64,000 nt of DNA. Source: an uncultured Bacillaceae bacterium (lineage in GTDB: Bacteria; Bacillota; Bacilli; Bacillales; Caldibacillaceae). The position numbers were made by a program, and so were the translations under genes. Positions within the stretch are counted from its first letter, which is position 1; each line of letters begins with the position of its first letter. Where the stretch lies: the NCBI GenBank assembly GCA_937934645.1, contig CALGYZ010000054.1, positions 186,001-250,000 of the forward strand, in the 5' to 3' direction. Below are positions 60,968 through 64,000 of the stretch, in pieces. The notes beneath the pieces are model-generated. The model ran no database searches and was not told the origin of the DNA. It saw nothing but the letters and a program-made list of their open reading frames with translations.

Positions 60968-61231
60968 ATGGAATACAATAATCAGGTCAAGAACCGCCTG
61001 AAAAGAATTGAAGGTCAAATCCGGGGAATATTACGGATGATGGAAGAAAATAAAGATTGTAAAGAAGTGGTTACCCAACTGTCTGCCGCACGAACGGCAA
61101 TTGATCGTACAATTGGAGTCATCGTCAGTACAAATCTGGTTGAATGTGTTAAAAATCCAGCCGGCACCGGTGATAAAACTGCGGAAGAAGTGATCGAAGA
61201 AGCAGTTGACCTGCTTGTCAAAAGCCGGTAA
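60968..61231 (+). CDS. cstR: CstR-like persulfide-sensing repressor (CsoR family)
   Basis: 87 residues, all-helical DUF156/CsoR family (NRLKRIEGQIRGILRMMEENKDC). C31 and C60 are present, the two cysteines of the persulfide sensor CstR. The histidine that CsoR uses to bind copper four residues before the second cysteine is replaced by N56. This favours CstR over CsoR. It should bind the ATACCC/GGGTAT palindrome upstream of the rhodanese gene and release it when per- or polysulfides cross-link the cysteines. Confidence 0.88.
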   Translation: MEYNNQVKNRLKRIEGQIRGILRMMEENKDCKEVVTQLSAARTAIDRTIGVIVSTNLVECVKNPAGTGDKTAEEVIEEAVDLLVKSR

Positions 61232-61279
61232 AAATTAATACAGAATTTTACTAATTGAAAAATATAATAATTGGTAAAA

Positions 61280-61324
61280 GGAGCTTCCTGAAACCGTTTC
61301 GTATTCAGGCAGCTCCATTTTTAT
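61280..61324. terminator. Shared bidirectional terminator of cstR and pulA
   Basis: GGAGCT (61280-61285) and CCTGAA (61287-61292) pair with TTCAGG (61304-61309) and AGCTCC (61311-61316). T-rich runs flank it on both strands, suiting the two convergent genes. Confidence 0.85.
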
Positions 61325-61336
61325 TATAATCAGAAT

Positions 61337-63457
61337 TTAAGAAAACTCCCGCATAAAAATGATAAATTCATACGGATCAATGGATGACTGCTGGTTTGTG
61401 ATCAAGTGTCTTTTCTTTGTTTTGTGAAGCTCATTACTTATAATGATTTTCCATTTTCCCGGGGAAGGAAGAACAATGTTGTACCGGTTTTTGCTTGGAT
61501 TTGTATAAACAGCAAAGTCTGCCGTATCACCCAGAAGGGCAAAACCAAAAACAGGATGATCCGTTTTTAAAAAGTATAATCTTCTATTTATTTTTTCTTT
61601 TGAACGTAACCGGAACAGACTGTATTGTTTACGCAGCCGGATGAGTGCTTTAATAAATTCAATATTTTCTGCTTCTTCTTCCCTTTTTGTCCAGTCCAGT
61701 TGATTTATTTCATCACCGGAAAGATAACTGTTTTCTACACCGTATTTTGTCCGGAACCATTCCTGCCCTGCATGCAGAAAAGGAACACCCTGGCTGACGA
61801 GTGTAATTCCCGTTGCCAGCTGATGCATTTTCTTTCTCACATTTTCATTCTCTTCAATATTCGTAATAGACAGTTTATCCCATAGCGTGAGATTATCGTG
61901 ACATTCGACATAATTCACCGAATATGCGACGTCCGGGAAATATGGTCTGCCATATGTTTCTATGCATGAACCGGAAACTAACAACGGGAGTTTTTCAATC
62001 CATTTGCCGTTTCCGTTAACATACCCCTTAGAATCTTGTTGAAATACATTTCCTTTCAAAGTATCCCTGAATAAATCATTGAAGAATTTAATTCCGGTGA
62101 GACAATTGGCATTCTGGATTGTAGCTCTCCGGTTTTCCGGCAAGGGACTGACGAGATTCCAACCTTCACCAAGCAGCACAATTGGAACAGGTTCTTTAAG
62201 GCAGCGGTCACGGATTTTTCTCATCGTCTCAATGTCCATGATCCCCATCAGGTCAAACCGGAAACCGTCCGCCTTAAACTCCCGTAACCAATAATCAACG
62301 GTATCTAAAATAAATTTTTTCACCATTTTTCTTTCGGTTGCCAGTTCATTCCCACAGCCGGTTCCGTTGGCGACTGTTCCGTCGTTATGAAAACGGAAAT
62401 AGTAACCGGGTACAATTTTTTCAAAAATTGTTTCACTGATCTCTTTTTCAATATAAACATGGTTAAATACAACGTCTAAAATGACACCGATTCCGTGTTT
62501 GTGGAAAGTGTCAATCATCCTTTTGCATTCATTGATTCTTGAAACCGCGCAATCGGGATTTGTTGCATAACTTCCTTCCGGCACCTGGTATAGAACCGGA
62601 TCGTATCCCCAATTATAATATTCTCCGGGGTTTCGTTCATCTACTCTGGCAAAGTCATTAACCGGCAAAATTTCCACATGGGTCACGCCTAATTCTTTTA
62701 TATATTGTAAACCGGTTGAATAACCGTTCTTTGTTTTTGTTTTTTCTTCCGCAAGTCCTAAAAACTTTCCCCTTTGTTTAATTCCGCTGTTCTCGTGAAC
62801 CGTGGCATCCCGAACATGCAATTCATAAATGATAGCATCCTGTAAATTCTCTATTTTTGGTCTTGGAAAAGTCATTTGTTCAGTCCGCTTTAAGTCGATC
62901 ACAACTCCGGCAGCGCTGTTGGCTAATGCACTTTTTGCATATGGATCGGTTACGCTATTTGTTTTTCCGTTAACTGTGACAAGGTATTCGTAAACCGCCC
63001 CGTGCCAGTCTCCTTTTATTAATTTTTCCCATATTCCTTTTTCTTTCCGTTCCATATCAATGATTTTATCATTTAAGAGTAGCTTTACTCCGGTTGCGGT
63101 CGGCGCCCACAGCCGGAAAACCGTTTCATCCGGTGTACATATGGCTCCAAATTGAACATGTGACGCATCAAATTGTTCGTCAAACCATTCTGTCCGAACA
63201 ATTTTTCCCGGATATACAGGAATTTGTTTTTGTCCCCACAGCAATGAAAGCGGCTCATTCAGGGGGATGCTGCCGGAAAAGTACACTTTGTAACTATTTT
63301 CATCAACTTTTTCAAACTTCTTTGCCGGGGTATTCTTTTCTGTTTTTTTGTTGTACAAAACCGGCATATCCAGGTCCGGACGCCAATCACCTAACAGCGA
63401 ACGGTCAACCGTTATATAACGCCGATCATCAATCCAAGCAGCATAAGTTTTTTTCAA
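61337..63457 (-). CDS. pulA: Type I pullulanase
   Basis: 706 residues, GH13 family: N-terminal domains including a CBM48-like module (GAICTPDETVFRLWAPTA), then the catalytic barrel with the pullulanase motif YNWGYDP, DVVFNHV, the nucleophile aspartate in DGFRFDLMG, the acid glutamate in LLGEGWN and VECHDNLTLWDK. It debranches alpha-1,6 links. No signal peptide, so it is intracellular, fitting glycogen breakdown. Start is TTG (63457-63455), seven bases after GAGGTG on the minus strand. Divergent from glgB. Confidence 0.96.
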   Translation of the reverse strand: MKKTYAAWIDDRRYITVDRSLLGDWRPDLDMPVLYNKKTEKNTPAKKFEKVDENSYKVYFSGSIPLNEPLSLLWGQKQIPVYPGKIVRTEWFDEQFDASHVQFGAICTPDETVFRLWAPTATGVKLLLNDKIIDMERKEKGIWEKLIKGDWHGAVYEYLVTVNGKTNSVTDPYAKSALANSAAGVVIDLKRTEQMTFPRPKIENLQDAIIYELHVRDATVHENSGIKQRGKFLGLAEEKTKTKNGYSTGLQYIKELGVTHVEILPVNDFARVDERNPGEYYNWGYDPVLYQVPEGSYATNPDCAVSRINECKRMIDTFHKHGIGVILDVVFNHVYIEKEISETIFEKIVPGYYFRFHNDGTVANGTGCGNELATERKMVKKFILDTVDYWLREFKADGFRFDLMGIMDIETMRKIRDRCLKEPVPIVLLGEGWNLVSPLPENRRATIQNANCLTGIKFFNDLFRDTLKGNVFQQDSKGYVNGNGKWIEKLPLLVSGSCIETYGRPYFPDVAYSVNYVECHDNLTLWDKLSITNIEENENVRKKMHQLATGITLVSQGVPFLHAGQEWFRTKYGVENSYLSGDEINQLDWTKREEEAENIEFIKALIRLRKQYSLFRLRSKEKINRRLYFLKTDHPVFGFALLGDTADFAVYTNPSKNRYNIVLPSPGKWKIIISNELHKTKKRHLITNQQSSIDPYEFIIFMREFS

Positions 63458-63532
63458 TCAAAACACCTCATATTCATAATATGTGAAATTAATCCAAAGA
63501 TTTTATTATATTAGAAAAACAATTTTAAGAAA

Positions 63533-63560
63533 ATTATATATTTTTACAGGAATTTGTCGA
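63533..63560 (-). promoter_or_regulatory. pulA promoter
   Basis: On the minus strand: TCGACA (63560-63555), 16 bases, TATAAT (63538-63533), about 75 bases before the pulA start. Confidence 0.65.
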
Positions 63561-63581
63561 ATTGTTTTTCCGGATAATCCA

Positions 63582-63609
63582 TTGAAAAGACACCGGAAAG
63601 TAATATAAT
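63582..63609 (+). promoter_or_regulatory. glgB promoter
   Basis: TTGAAA (63582-63587), 16 bases, TATAAT (63604-63609), about 75 bases before glgB and only about 20 bases from the divergent pulA -35. Confidence 0.65.
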
Positions 63610-63683
63610 TTAAGATAATTGAAATTATTCATAACAATAGGGAAAAAACCATTCGCGACTTTTTGTAAAAAAGGGTGGTGTTT

Positions 63684-64000
63684 GTGTGCTATAATATTTC
63701 CGACCTGGATGTCTACTTATTCCACCAAGGAACGCACTATTATAGTTACAAAATTTTAGGCTGTCACCTGATCCAATGGAACGGGAAAACCGGCTACCGT
63801 TTTGCGGTCTGGGCACCGAATGCAAAAAGAGTTTCCGTTGCTGGTGATTTCAACGGCTGGCAGGAAGGGGTCCATCCATTGGAAAAAATTACAGAACAAG
63901 GGTTATGGGTTGGCTTTTTTTCGGATATCGGACCTTTGTGTCCTTATAAGTATGCCATTACCACGGATGCTGATACAACGATTCTGAAAGCCGACCCTTA
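63684..64000 (+). CDS. glgB: 1,4-alpha-glucan branching enzyme, N-terminal part (partial)
   Basis: The first 105 codons are present, cut by the window end. DVYLFHQGTHYYSYKILG, FAVWAPNAKRVSVAGDFNGW and YKYAI match the N-terminus of bacterial GlgB (CBM48-like domain); the catalytic barrel is outside the window. It adds alpha-1,6 branches to glycogen. GTG 63684 follows AAGGGTGG (63671-63678); GTG 63678 is also in frame. It probably leads a glg operon; that cannot be seen here. Confidence 0.92.
   Translation, partial: MCYNISDLDVYLFHQGTHYYSYKILGCHLIQWNGKTGYRFAVWAPNAKRVSVAGDFNGWQEGVHPLEKITEQGLWVGFFSDIGPLCPYKYAITTDADTTILKADP

Noticed and set aside
1..64000. tRNA, rRNA, insertion sequence, prophage, attachment site or CRISPR array
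   Set aside because: Reading through the window showed no transposase or integrase genes, no spaced direct repeats and no tRNA-like cloverleaf; the gaps are short and explained by leaders, promoters and terminators.

Overview
The window is a contiguous stretch of a Gram-positive, endospore-forming, motile Bacillaceae-type chromosome with moderately low GC. Gene content and order follow the Bacillus subtilis fla/che-to-recA region almost gene for gene: the tail of the fla/che operon, then the rpsB-tsf-pyrH-frr block, the isoprenoid/phospholipid/RasP block, polC, the nusA-infB operon, rpsO, pnp, the dipicolinate and lysine genes, rnjB, spoIIIE, the ymf genes, pgsA and cinA. The species cannot be named from the sequence. 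Dipicolinate synthase (dpaAB), SpoIIIE, a sigma-K-like promoter and a sigma-E-like promoter show that it sporulates. Flagellar export genes, a full CheY/B/A/W/C/D set and sigma-D show that it swims.

Layout: 1-14.5 kb is the distal fla/che operon (fliY tail, cheY, fliO-P-Q-R, flhB, flhA, flhF, flhG, cheB-A-W-C-D, sigD, a small unrecognised gene, swrB). 14.6-18 kb holds rpsB, tsf, pyrH and frr with separate promoters and terminators. 18-24 kb holds uppS, cdsA, dxr, rasP and proS. 24-28.4 kb is polC. 28.4-36 kb is rimP-nusA-rnpM-rplGA-infB-ylxP-rbfA-truB-ribC. 36-38.8 kb is rpsO and pnp. 38.8-41.6 kb is ylxY-mlpA-ymxH. 41.7-46.7 kb is dpaA-dpaB-asd-dapG-dapA. 46.7-59.9 kb is rnjB-tepA-ylzJ, spoIIIE, ymfF-ymfH, ymfI, ymfJ, ymfK, rodZ, pgsA and cinA. 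All genes up to 61.2 kb are on the + strand.

After cinA the conserved order breaks: recA does not follow. Instead there is a DUF188 gene, a membrane-anchored rhodanese whose promoter carries a CsoR/CstR-type palindrome, a CstR-like persulfide-sensing repressor, and a divergent pair of glycogen genes (pulA on the minus strand, glgB on the plus strand, cut by the window end).

I found no tRNA, rRNA, insertion sequence, prophage or CRISPR array. Most genes are ordinary housekeeping genes. The less ordinary material lies in leaders and operators: a 12-bp palindrome that places the ymfJ ribosome binding site in its loop and the start codon in its stem; an inverted repeat that would hide the tepA ribosome binding site; terminator-like hairpins between promoter and gene for asd, spoIIIE and ylxY; a NusA-operon leader hairpin with a poor U-tract; structured rpsB and rpsO leaders; and the rhodanese/CstR pair. 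Many start codons are TTG or GTG; several were reassigned here from ribosome binding site spacing and from remembered family N-termini.
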